Origin: Costus lasius
Taxonomy: Eukaryota > Streptophyta > Magnoliopsida > Zingiberales > Costaceae
Reading direction: 5' to 3'
NCBI GenBank assembly: GCA_027563935.2
Contig: CM050450.1
Location: 9,407,957-9,471,956, forward strand
DNA: 64,000 nucleotides
In this document: positions 55,476-64,000 of the stretch, one piece after another
How positions within the stretch are numbered: the stretch's first letter is position 1
How the letters are laid out: every line of letters starts with the position of its first letter
Position numbers and translations under genes: made by a program
The notes under the pieces: generated by a model
Told to the model about the DNA's origin: nothing
The model's input: the letters and a program-made list of their open reading frames with translations, nothing else
Databases searched by the model: none

Positions 55476-55787
55476 TGTTAGAATTGTAACGAGTTTTTAT
55501 AATATTCTAGAAAAATGTTAACCGACATTCTAATGTCGGTAAACCAGTAGTAGAAGATTGTAAGAAAATCTTAAAAACTTCTCTGCAATGTATAGAAGAT
55601 TGTAGAACTATGTAAACCGACTTTGAAAGTCGGTAGGCAAGTCTATAAATAGGACTGCACGTCCTCTATGTAACATACATTTTAAAAAAGTAATAAAGCT
55701 TTCTTCCTGCTGCTCCTTATACTCTCCTTCTCTTTGCTCTAATCTCCTTCCCACCATCCTTCTCACTACGTTTCCGCAAATCTAACA
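55476..55787 (+). mobile_element. Solo LTR in BTB copy E
   Basis: 312 bp, TGTTAGAATTGTAACGAG...CGCAAATCTAACA, perfect 5 bp duplication GGGGC (55471-55475, 55788-55792). It is related to the Copia-1 LTR: same start, the ACCGACTTT-n-AAAGTCGGT hairpin (55616-55634), TATAAATAGG (55644-55653) and a CT-rich tail. A second hairpin is at 55521-55540. A solo LTR arises by recombination between the two LTRs of a full element. Confidence 0.93.
55644..55653 (+). promoter_or_regulatory. TATA box of the solo LTR
   Basis: TATAAATAGG in the same position as in the Copia-1 5' LTR. It points towards the open exons 2-3 of BTB copy E. Confidence 0.55.
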
Positions 55788-56875
55788 GGGGCATCTGCGA
55801 CAGCTGCTACAAGGGAGTCATAGACAATCGCCTTTCTAAAGGAAGCAGATGACGGCGCTGCAGGCCCTCATGACTCCAAGTCCACGAATATGAACGCCGA
55901 GGCAAGTTCTTGAATCTTGATCGACCCGTTTGCTGTTTCCTCCTCCCCAATTGAGCTGTGAATGGCGTGCGCGAGTGCAGGCCATATGCAACGGATTGAA
56001 GAGGATGAAGAACAATTTGGAGGAGAAGGTTAGTTTCTTGGACGCAGTGTCGGTGCTGAGGGAAGGAATCCTCACTGACATTCAGGTGAAACCTGGAAAG
56101 GGGCAACCGATTCCTGCTCACAGAGCTTTGCTGGTGAGTTATCTTCAACATTCATATGCTGCTCCTCTGTTTCCTTTATCTCTTTGAATCTCTTCTTCTT
56201 GTTTCTGTTTCTCCTCTCTCTCTCTTCTGAATAAAGGATCATAGCTACTTGTATAGATGAATTTACTTGCCACTACCATTTAATTAGACGATCGATTTGA
56301 AATTCATGAATCTGTTTAATTCACTTTAACACGAATTGCAGGCAGCCAAGTCAGAAATCTTAAGAACCATGCTGCTCGCAGACGACTGCAAAACCGCAGC
56401 AGAAGACACCATCTCTCTCCCCGAGCTCTCCCACGACGAGCTCAAGTGCCTGCTCGACTTCCTCTACACCGGCACTTTGCCGGTGCCGCCCGACAACGAC
56501 ACCACCATGTCCTTGTACTGCTCCTTGCTCATTGCCTCCGACAAGTACGACATCCCCTTCCTCCAGAAGCAGTGCTGCCGTCAGATTCTGGCGGCGCTGC
56601 GCACCTCCAATGCGCTTAACGCGCTGGAAGCCACCCAGATGTGCTCCGACGCCGCGATGAAGCAAAAGATCATAAACCTGATCATTGACCACGCGGAGGA
56701 GGTTGTCTTCTCCGCCGGCTACGAGGAATTCGCCCTCAAGAATGCTCATTTGTCCATCGAAATCATGCGAGCGTTGCTGACGCGTAAAGGGCAGAATGCC
56801 TATACGCGGAATGCCACGCCGACTAGCCAACTGAAAAATTTTTCGCCCAAGAGTCCCTTCCGGATTATCATGTAA

Positions 56876-57232
56876 TGAATTTTATTATGTAATATTAATT
56901 TTTATCATGTAATAATTTTTTTTTCCTCACATAACCTCTACCCTGCTGTGTTCATTTGCCGAAGAGACCCGCGAAATTTTTTTCCCGACTACTGGTTTTA
57001 GTTTTTGATAGTAAAATCTCCAAAGATTACTTAACGATTTATAATTGAACAATTAGCGTATTATGAAAAAGCTGCCGTAATTTGTAATAAACACTTTAAC
57101 TTATGTACTCTTGCTCATTTGAATTGATTTTAGATATCAATTATATTTATTTAATTAGATGGCATGGAAATTAAGAAATGTACTGATTGAATTATGTAGG
57201 ACACATTTTATAACATGTGTTAGATGCTATGT
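56876..57232. other. 3' flank of BTB copy E
   Basis: No gene. 57040-57090 is the shared BTB/LOR 3' flank. 57110-57235 is a third partial copy of the dispersed repeat at 48125. Confidence 0.5.
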
Positions 57233-58558
57233 GTCACGCTCACATTTATGATAATATTTTTTTAATTATTTTCACATGAGTTAATGCTTGACTCAAGTCC
57301 AATTGCGTTAACTGAGGTATCCTAACGGTCGAAATCGCCAGATTGGACACGACTGGCGGAGCTAGCCCGATTATGGACTCAACACGGATCGCTGCCGTTC
57401 CAACATGATTCGATCAACACTGAGGAATCACCCGAGACTGATATCGTCAAGTCAAACCGGGTGCACTTGAACCCAAACGGGACTCAAATCCTGCGTTCGT
57501 CGGATCAAGCCAGCGCCCCGCGATCGTAGACGGTTGTCCACATAGAGTCGCACGCTTGTAACTAAAGGGATCCAACCGGCTCCTCTCTCGCATGCCGGCA
57601 AAGAGGCCGAACGACGCCCGTTGGTGACGTCCCACGTAGGGGATGGGGGAGCCGCCGGACTCGTCCCTCTCACGCGTAGGCGAGACGGTTGGAAGTAAGG
57701 CTCGCCCGCAGGCGACCAAGCTGGCCGACAATGGCCGGCGCCTAAGCTGCAATGCTCGCACACAGGCGAGCTCGGCTGAGAGAGTTGCAGGGGAAGGTAA
57801 CGCCACCCTCTGCACCATCCGCCTGGGGCTTTGCCGAACAGGGGGAAGGCAACTCGGGCACGCCGGAGAAGACGCCCGCTTGGCTACTCCGCATCAACGA
57901 CACTGACGACGTCTTCGAATGATTCCGCCACTGGAGCTCCCGACGGAACTCTCCTTCCGGACTCCACCTCGACGACGACGACGGGGAAAGGAAGCTCAGC
58001 AAGACACGCACAGGCGACCACCGACGTCGAGAAAACTAGCTCGCACGCAGGCGAGCAGAGGGAGGGAGGAGAGAGCCTCGCACGCAGGCGAGGGTTGGCT
58101 CTGGAAATTCCCACGCGCAGGCGGTCCGGCCGCCAACAGCATGGAGAAGGAAGGGCTCGCTGGGGAGGAGCTCGGGGTCCGGCCAACGCACGCATGCACT
58201 CGTAGAGAAACAGAAGTAAGGAGGCGTCGTCGGAGCCGAGCGAGTGGCCGGGACGAAGACCAAGAGGGCGCCGGACCGGCGAGAACGTACCTCGGCGATC
58301 ACACGGCCGCCGGATCCTTCTCTCCGATGAAGTTTCTATCGGCTGCGCCTTCCAAGGCGGTCTGTCAGTGATGTCCGACGAAGCAGCGGCGACGGCGACG
58401 AAGAGGGACGGAGGGCTCCACGCTAACCGATCCATCCACCCACACCACCGGTAGTGTTGAGGAGCTTGCCGAGAGACGTCCGACGATGTCGGGTTGGCTT
58501 GAGTCAGCCGAAGAGGAGAGGAAGAGGAGGTCGAGCGCGGACGACCGGTGAGCTTTTT
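57233..58558. other. GC-rich sequence with recurrent GCACGCAGGCGAG words
   Basis: Starts GTGTCACGCTCACATTTATG, which could be an LTR start. Between about 57670 and 58120 variants of CGCACGCAGGCGAG occur seven or so times at irregular spacing. Open frames exist on both strands (for example 57884-58744 minus), typical for GC-rich DNA, with no recognised domain. It could be an LTR or leader of an unrelated Ty3/gypsy element into which the chromovirus at 58559 inserted. Confidence 0.35.
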
Positions 58559-59242
58559 TGATGCGGGAGCATCACAGCCAACATCACAGCCGTTCATCAT
58601 CGACTTGGATCTAGAAACGCCAACCAGTAGTCCGGGGACCCAGGGACTATTAGTCAGGTATGAGTGGGCGCCATGTGGAGGGGACTTACCGTTTTTGGAA
58701 CGAAACGTAAAAGGGCGCTTGGAGGAGATCAGGAGGGGGAGCAAGATTGGAAGAAAACTGCGTTTTGGTACTCCGTTGGCGGCGGTAGACCCTAGCGACT
58801 GAAGATCTCTATCGGGGTGGATTCCTCGGTCGCGGTTCTTCTCCGAAATTCCTCTCCGGTGGATTTCCTTAGAGGCGTTTCATCTCGTGGACGACGGATC
58901 TTTCTCTCTTTCTCGGGTGGATTCCTGGGTGACGATTGGTTCGTTGTTCATAGTTATCTTTCTTTTCTTGTCGTTGTTTGGATGTTTCAAGAAGAAGAAA
59001 ACTCATCAGAACCCTTTTATTGTATTGGAGAATTTGTTTTGAGGATTGGATCGAATGATATCTGTACTATCTAATTTTTTTTTAAATCGTCGATATTATT
59101 CCCTCATATTTTGGAGAAGTTCCTTGTAGACGAAGCACTTCTCGTCGCCGCCGGACGTCTTCGCCCGGTAACAAGTGGTCGCCGTTGGACACCTTCGTCC
59201 GATAACAAACTCGGCGCCGCTGGACACCTTCGTCCGGTATCA
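58559..59242 (+). repeat. Chromovirus 5' LTR
   Basis: 684 bp, TGATGCGGGAGCATCACAG...GTCCGGTATCA. Compared by eye with the visible 375 bp of the 3' LTR it differs by about five substitutions and one single-base gap. Confidence 0.9.
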
Positions 59243-59244
59243 AG

Positions 59245-59256
59245 TGGTATCAGAGC
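59245..59256 (+). other. Primer-binding site (iMet type)
   Basis: TGGTATCAGAGC two bases after the LTR end, complementary to the initiator-Met tRNA 3' end. Confidence 0.88.
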
Positions 59257-59267
59257 ACTCTTCGATC

Positions 59268-62200
59268 ATGGCTGGAGATAGAAGCAAGGCTCCATTGGAT
59301 GAAGAGACTCACCAACGAGAGCGCAATGTAAATGAACTTACCCTGGCAGACATGGCCAAGCAGATCCGACAGATGCAAGCGACGATCGCAGGGCTTCAGG
59401 GAGAAAATATTGCACTTCGAGGCCGCCTTGAGAGGAGGACTCCTGATTCCCATGTATCTGCCGAAGTCGAAGAGCACGGTACAGAAGAACCGGATTTCAT
59501 CCATTACACTCCGGAGGCAGTTGTTCCTCACCAGTTGCATCAGCAACCCGGTCGCTTCCAGCGGCAAGAACCAGACTTCCGTATTGATCTGCCAGACTTC
59601 GAAGGACGTTCACAACCTGAGGATTTTATTGATTGGCTACAAGCTGTGGAGAAGGTGTTTGATTATAAAGAAGTCCCTGAGAATCGCAAGGTCAAACTGG
59701 TGGCCTTGAAGCTGAAGAAATATGCAGGGTTGTGGTGGGAAAATCTAAAAATGCAGCGTATTAGAGAGGGAGATCGCCCCATCATTACTTGGGAAGATAT
59801 GAAGCGAGAATTGAGGAGGAGGTTCCTCCCCACACATTATCGATTGGATCTGTTCCAGCAATACCACAATTTGACACAATATAACATGACAGTGGATGAA
59901 TACACCATGGAGTTCGAACAGTTAAAGATCCGCTGCGATGTCAACGAGTCAGAGGAGCAAACCATCGCACATTACTTGAGTGGGTTAAAACTTGAGGTCC
60001 GGAATACCCTCCAGCTGCAGAATTTCCTCTCTTTTTCAGATGTATGCAGATTGGCCTTGCGGATCGAAAAACAACAAAAGGAGAGTAGAGGTAAGGGGAG
60101 TGCCCTAACGGCCCCAAACCGGGTGCATTCTCCCTCGGGTCCGGTCTCTTCCAGTAAGCCCTCCAGCGCTCCTGGCAGGGGCTCCACTACCACTTTTCCA
60201 TCAAAGGGAGGCTCCTCAGTTCCAAACAAATCTAGCACCATTGAATCCAGAAGATGCTACAAGTGCCAAGGTTTTGGCCACATTGCGGTTGATTGCCCAA
60301 ACCGCAAGATCGTCACTTTGGTTGAGGAAGAGGCCGAAATCCAAACGGAAGAGGAGCCACAACACTCTGAGGAAGAAACCACTGAAGGAGGAGATGTGGG
60401 CGAATTACTTGTCTGTCGCAACCTTAACTTACAAAGAGAAGAGTACAATGACGAGTGGCTCCGCCACAATATTTTTCGCACACGCTGCACTGTACAAGGA
60501 AAGGTATGCGATGTTATAATTGATGGGGGAAGTTTTGAGAACGTGGTCTCCCAAACTATGGTGGAAAAGTTGCAACTACCCACAGAAGACCACCCCAAAC
60601 CGTATCACTTGACGTGGTTAAGCAAACACAGAGAATTGCAGGTCCAAAAGCGCTGCAAGGTCAAATTTTCTATAGGGGCGAAATACTCTGATGAGGTACA
60701 ATGTGATGTCGTACCCATGGACGCGTGCCACATGATACTGGGTCGTCCGTGGCAGTATGACAGAAGAACCACTCATGATGGCTTCAAGAATACGTATATG
60801 TTCCGGAAGGATGGGGTACGTGTGACTTTAACTCCAACGAGAAGCCAGGTGACCTCGGGTGCCGTGAAGAGGGAAGAACGGGGTCTCACTTTACTTCCGG
60901 GGGCTGATGCGCGCAAAGAATTGGAAACAGCCCAGGGGGGCTGTATCTTGGTGATGCTGGAGGCCAAAGAATCGCACACTATACACCCTGTTGAGGTATC
61001 CCCAGTTTTAATGGAATTCGCTGACGTGATCCCAAGAGATATTCCCGTAGGTCTTCCACCCTTAAGAGACATCCAACACGGCATTGACTTTATTCCAGGG
61101 TCAGTAATACCTAACAAGGCGGCTTATAGAATGAGTCCGAAAGAACACGAGGAGCTACAACGGCAGGTTTTAGAATTATTATCCAAAGGACTAATAAGAG
61201 TTAGCAAGAGTCCCTGTGCTGTTCCTGCCTTGCTCGTACCAAAGAAAGATGGATCTTGGCGAATGTGCGTTGACAGCAGAGCCGTCAACAAAATTACTAT
61301 TCATTATCGGTTCCCGATCCCACGTTTGGACGATCTCCTTGATCAGTTATATGGTGCTGCTATTTTCTCACGTATTGATCTCCGAAGTGGTTATCATCAG
61401 ATTCGGATGCGAGAGGGGGATGAATGGAAGACGGCATTCAAAACTCGAGATGGCTTATATGAATGGCTAGTGATGCCATTCGGCTTATCTAACGCCCCTA
61501 GCACTTTTATGCGATTCATGAACGAAGTATTTCAGCCTTTTATTGGCAAGTTCGTGGTGGTCTATTTTGACGACATCCTGATATTTAGTAGAGAGAGGAG
61601 CCTACATCTGGAGCACCTTCGGCACGTCTTTCAAGCCCTTCGCGAACAAAGGTTATACGTCAACCTCGATAAGTGTGAATTCTTTTCTGACAGTCTGGTT
61701 TTCCTAGGATATGTGATTTCAAAGGAGGGCATCCAGATGGATTCCAAGAAAATACAGGCTATTGTGGAGTGGCCCATACCCACATCCTTGTCCGCTATCC
61801 GGAGTTTCCATGGCTTCGCTTCTTTTTATAGGAGGTTCATTAAGAACTTCAGTTCCATCATCGCCCCGGTGACGGAGTGCTTAAAGGGGAAGTCTTACCA
61901 ATGGACCAAGGCGGCCCAACAGAGTTTCGAACTCCTCAAGAAGAAAGTAACTGAAGCCCCCATCTTATCTTTGCCGGACTTCAACAAATTATTTGAGGTG
62001 GAGTGCGACGCTTCCAACTTGGGCATAGGGGCGGTGCTCAGTCAAGAAGGAAGGCCGATAGCTTACTTCAGCAAGAAACTTAATGAGACTAGGAGAAATT
62101 ATCCAACCTATGACAAAGAGTTCTACGCTATCGTACGTGCCCTATCTCATTGGAGTCACTATTTACTTGGGCAACCTTTTACTCTCTTTACAGATCATGA

Positions 62201-63731
62201 AGCCCTTAAACACATCAACAATCAACACAAGTTAAATCGACGTCATGCGACTTGGGTCGAATTCCTGCAGAGCTATAGTTTCCTACTCAAACATAAGGCG
62301 GGATCACAAAATCAAGTGGCCGACGCGCTCAGCCGACGCTATACTCTACTATCCACCATGCAGGCACACGTTATGGGATTTGACGTCATCAGGGAACAAT
62401 ATACAGATGATCCAGACTTCGGCTCCATGTGGGAAAAGTGTCAAGATCGCCCCTGCGGGGACTTTCACATGCAACAAGGATTTCTATTCAAGGGTAACTG
62501 CGTATGCATCCCACGGGGATCCCTCCGCCGAGCCATCATCAGTGAAGCCCATGACGGTAGGATGGGAGGACACTTCGGGAGAGACAAGACTATAACCTCC
62601 ATTACCGCAAAATTTTATTGGCCCAAGCTCGGAAAAGAGGTAGCAAGTTATGTCCAGAAATGCAATGTATGCATAGCCGCAAAGAGCCGACAACAAAATA
62701 CGGGATTGTATGCCCCATTACCCGTTCCCCGAGCCCCTTGGGAAGATGTCAGCATGGACTTCGTGGTGGGATTACCACGCACTCAGCGGAAGAAGGATTC
62801 TATTTTTGTGGTGGTGGATCGGTTCTCCAAGATGGCGCATTTCATCCCCTGCAGTAAGACAGACGACGCCTCACACATCGCCGATTTATACCTGAAAGAA
62901 GTAGTCAGACTCCATGGTATCCCGTTGACGATCACCGATAGAGATCCCAAATTCATGGGTCATTTTTGGCGAACATTATGGAGAAAATTAGGGACCCGTC
63001 TACAGTTCAGCACCACCGCTCACCCACAGACAGATGGACAAACCGAAGTGGTGAACCGGAGTCTTGGAAATCTACTTCGAAGCACTATAGGGAAAAACAT
63101 CCGTGAATGGGATTTACTTTTACCGCAGTTGGAGTTCGTTTTCAACTGTTCGGTAAATCAGACTACACACTGCAGCCCTTTCCAGACGGTCTACGGTGAG
63201 AATCCGAAGGGACCCTTGGACTTAGTCCCCATACCCACGATCCACGTCTTCAGTAGTGACGCCAAGGAACGTGCTGATCAATTGCAACGGCAACATGCCA
63301 AGTTGAGGGAACAAATACTGAAGCAGAATGAAAGATACAAAGAGAGAGCTGATAGACATCGGCGACCTATACATTACGATGTCGGCGATTTGGTATGGGT
63401 TCATATGCGAAAAGAGAGATTCCCACCGGGCAAGTTTGGCAAGCTTAAGCCTAAAGCCCAAGGTCCTTTCAAGGTTCTCCAACGCATTGGAGAGAATGCG
63501 TATAAGATCGATCTCCCCGAACACTATGGAATCTCCAACACTTTTAATGTCTCAGATCTTATCTTATATCGCAGGGAAGGCAACGATCCTAACCTAGAGG
63601 CGAGCTGCTCGCAACCCGGAGAGAATGATGCGGGAGCATCACAGCCAACATCACAGCCGTTCATCATCGACTTGGATCCAGAAACGCCAACCAGTAGTCC
63701 GGGGACCCAGGGACTATTTAGTCAGGTATGA
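59268..63731 (+). CDS. Chromovirus gag-pol polyprotein
   Basis: 1487 residues, uninterrupted. The ATG at 59268 (MAGDRSKAPLDEE) is chosen because the frame upstream lies in the LTR and primer-binding site. Visible in order: retrotransposon gag (FIDWLQAVEKVFDYKEVPEN, LRRRFLPTHYRLDLFQQYHN), CCHC knuckle CYKCQGFGHIAVDC (60254-60295), protease with DGGS (60522), RT (FPIPRLDDLLDQLYGA, RIDLRSGYHQIRM, catalytic YFDD at 61563-61574), RNase H (VECDASNLGIGAVLSQEG, FTDHEAL), and an integrase HHCC finger (GGHFGRDK ... CNVCIAAK). The integrase core has its D, D and E in SMDFVVGLP, ITDRDPKF and TDGQTEVVNR; a GPF/Y-like block GPFKVLQRIGENAYKIDLP follows. The tail ending QGLFSQV is encoded inside the 3' LTR. 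All catalytic motifs are present, so the copy may still be competent. Confidence 0.93.
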   Translation: MAGDRSKAPLDEETHQRERNVNELTLADMAKQIRQMQATIAGLQGENIALRGRLERRTPDSHVSAEVEEHGTEEPDFIHYTPEAVVPHQLHQQPGRFQRQEPDFRIDLPDFEGRSQPEDFIDWLQAVEKVFDYKEVPENRKVKLVALKLKKYAGLWWENLKMQRIREGDRPIITWEDMKRELRRRFLPTHYRLDLFQQYHNLTQYNMTVDEYTMEFEQLKIRCDVNESEEQTIAHYLSGLKLEVRNTLQLQNFLSFSDVCRLALRIEKQQKESRGKGSALTAPNRVHSPSGPVSSSKPSSAPGRGSTTTFPSKGGSSVPNKSSTIESRRCYKCQGFGHIAVDCPNRKIVTLVEEEAEIQTEEEPQHSEEETTEGGDVGELLVCRNLNLQREEYNDEWLRHNIFRTRCTVQGKVCDVIIDGGSFENVVSQTMVEKLQLPTEDHPKPYHLTWLSKHRELQVQKRCKVKFSIGAKYSDEVQCDVVPMDACHMILGRPWQYDRRTTHDGFKNTYMFRKDGVRVTLTPTRSQVTSGAVKREERGLTLLPGADARKELETAQGGCILVMLEAKESHTIHPVEVSPVLMEFADVIPRDIPVGLPPLRDIQHGIDFIPGSVIPNKAAYRMSPKEHEELQRQVLELLSKGLIRVSKSPCAVPALLVPKKDGSWRMCVDSRAVNKITIHYRFPIPRLDDLLDQLYGAAIFSRIDLRSGYHQIRMREGDEWKTAFKTRDGLYEWLVMPFGLSNAPSTFMRFMNEVFQPFIGKFVVVYFDDILIFSRERSLHLEHLRHVFQALREQRLYVNLDKCEFFSDSLVFLGYVISKEGIQMDSKKIQAIVEWPIPTSLSAIRSFHGFASFYRRFIKNFSSIIAPVTECLKGKSYQWTKAAQQSFELLKKKVTEAPILSLPDFNKLFEVECDASNLGIGAVLSQEGRPIAYFSKKLNETRRNYPTYDKEFYAIVRALSHWSHYLLGQPFTLFTDHEALKHINNQHKLNRRHATWVEFLQSYSFLLKHKAGSQNQVADALSRRYTLLSTMQAHVMGFDVIREQYTDDPDFGSMWEKCQDRPCGDFHMQQGFLFKGNCVCIPRGSLRRAIISEAHDGRMGGHFGRDKTITSITAKFYWPKLGKEVASYVQKCNVCIAAKSRQQNTGLYAPLPVPRAPWEDVSMDFVVGLPRTQRKKDSIFVVVDRFSKMAHFIPCSKTDDASHIADLYLKEVVRLHGIPLTITDRDPKFMGHFWRTLWRKLGTRLQFSTTAHPQTDGQTEVVNRSLGNLLRSTIGKNIREWDLLLPQLEFVFNCSVNQTTHCSPFQTVYGENPKGPLDLVPIPTIHVFSSDAKERADQLQRQHAKLREQILKQNERYKERADRHRRPIHYDVGDLVWVHMRKERFPPGKFGKLKPKAQGPFKVLQRIGENAYKIDLPEHYGISNTFNVSDLILYRREGNDPNLEASCSQPGENDAGASQPTSQPFIIDLDPETPTSSPGTQGLFSQV

Positions 63732-64000
63732 GTGGGCGCCATGTGGAGGGGACTTACCGTTTTTGGAACGAAATGTAAAAGGGCGCTTGGAGGAGATCAG
63801 GAGGGGGAGCAAGATTGGAAAAAAACTGCGTTTTGGTACTCCGTTGGCGGCGGTAGACCCTAGCGACTGAAGATCTCTATCGGGGTGGATTCCTCGGTCG
63901 CGGTTCTTCTCCGAAATTCCTTTCCGGTGGATTTCCTTAGAGGCGTTTCATCTCGTGGACGGCGGATCTTTCTCTCTTTCTCGGGTGGATTCCTGGGTGA
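63626..64000 (+). repeat. Chromovirus 3' LTR (partial)
   Basis: Starts TGATGCGGGAGCATCACAG inside the last 36 codons of gag-pol. The window ends after 375 of an expected ~684 bp. Confidence 0.9.

Larger units (their letters stand above)
55398..56875 (+). pseudogene. BTB copy E, exon 1 interrupted by a solo LTR
   Basis: Exon 1 begins at the position of the ATG of A and F but reads ATC (55398). It continues ACFICKSIVYDHGSS and is cut by a solo LTR (55476-55787) with target duplication GGGGC. It then resumes ICDSCYKGVI with a one-base shift near 55825. Exon 1 ends at 55901 with a GC donor (GAG|GCAAGT). Exons 2 (55981-56133) and 3 (56342-56875) are fully open and encode a complete BTB domain (ILTDIQVKPGKGQPIPAHRA, LPELSHDELKCLLDFLYTG, NAHLSIEIMRALLTRK) with a longer tail ending KSPFRIIM. 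An ATG at 55890, after the lesions, is in frame with exons 2-3 and would give a 232-residue BTB protein without the Cys motif. Full-length function is lost. Confidence 0.8.
58559..64000 (+). mobile_element. Ty3/gypsy chromovirus, nearly intact, cut by window end
   Basis: 5' LTR 58559-59242, primer-binding site TGGTATCAGAGC (59245-59256), one intact gag-pol gene (59268-63731), purine tract GGAGAGAA, 3' LTR from 63626. The domain order gag-protease-RT-RNase H-integrase is that of Ty3/gypsy. The last coding residues run into the 3' LTR, a known trait of the CRM group of chromoviruses. The target duplication cannot be checked because the 3' end is outside the window. Confidence 0.92.

Noticed and set aside
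57884..58744. 286-codon minus-strand open frame
   Set aside because: Crosses the chromovirus LTR border at 58559 and shows no recognisable domain; a chance frame in GC-rich sequence.

Overview
The window looks like nuclear DNA of a flowering plant. It has intron-containing genes of plant families, plant LTR retrotransposons, Mutator-like and hAT transposons and many MITEs. The gene exons are GC-rich, with C/G-ending codons inside AT-rich flanks, which leans towards a monocot; the species is not identified. Almost everything that is not a transposon belongs to two local gene families. One is LURP-one-related (LOR, Tubby-like C-terminal fold) genes. The other is small BTB/POZ genes with an N-terminal Cys motif, resembling the Arabidopsis At3g56230 type. 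All copies are on the + strand.

Layout. 1-3.4 kb: transposon debris (palindrome cluster, hAT transposase tail, a minus-strand Copia LTR, a MITE). 3.6-10.1 kb: a LOR gene cut in two by a 5.8 kb Copia element, which itself carries two MITEs. 12.6-13.7 kb: an intact BTB gene (A). 15.6-16.1 kb: a truncated BTB copy (B) abutting a LOR tail. 16.7-22.8 kb: relics (MULE-like debris, a MULE-type MITE, dispersed repeats, GC-rich repeats, a LOR 5' scrap). 24.4-38.4 kb: a BTB gene (D) with an apparently LOR-derived first exon, split by a 12.8 kb minus-strand Copia element. That element is itself split by a 7.8 kb gag-only LTR element with 1.86 kb LTRs. 40.4-47.4 kb: a decayed Mutator-like element with a plant-mobile-domain-like gene and a FAR1-type transposase, flanked by two minisatellites. 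47.4-48.0 kb: a broken mitovirus-type RNA-dependent RNA polymerase relic. 48-52.3 kb: dispersed repeats and a decayed Copia. 53.0-54.0 kb: an intact BTB gene (F). 55.4-56.9 kb: a BTB copy (E) with a solo LTR in exon 1. 57.2-58.6 kb: GC-rich sequence of unknown nature. 58.6-64.0 kb: a nearly intact, young Ty3/gypsy chromovirus, cut off by the window end inside its 3' LTR.

How it fits together. The BTB copies share promoter, intron and 3' flank sequence, so they arose by local duplication together with LOR genes. Two copies (A, F) keep the complete three-exon structure; three (B, D, E) are truncated or interrupted. Intron 1 of every BTB copy uses a GC-AG splice pair. Target-site duplications give the order of events. 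The LOR gene and BTB gene D were continuous before the Copia insertions. The gag-only element entered the Copia in gene D later, and a Tourist-like MITE entered the Copia in the LOR gene later.

The most notable signals are the mitovirus RdRp relic, the LOR/BTB exon chimera, the conserved GC-AG introns, the alternating palindromes in the gag-only LTR element, and the heptad-coding minisatellite beside the MULE. All matches were judged by eye from the sequence; no database search was run.
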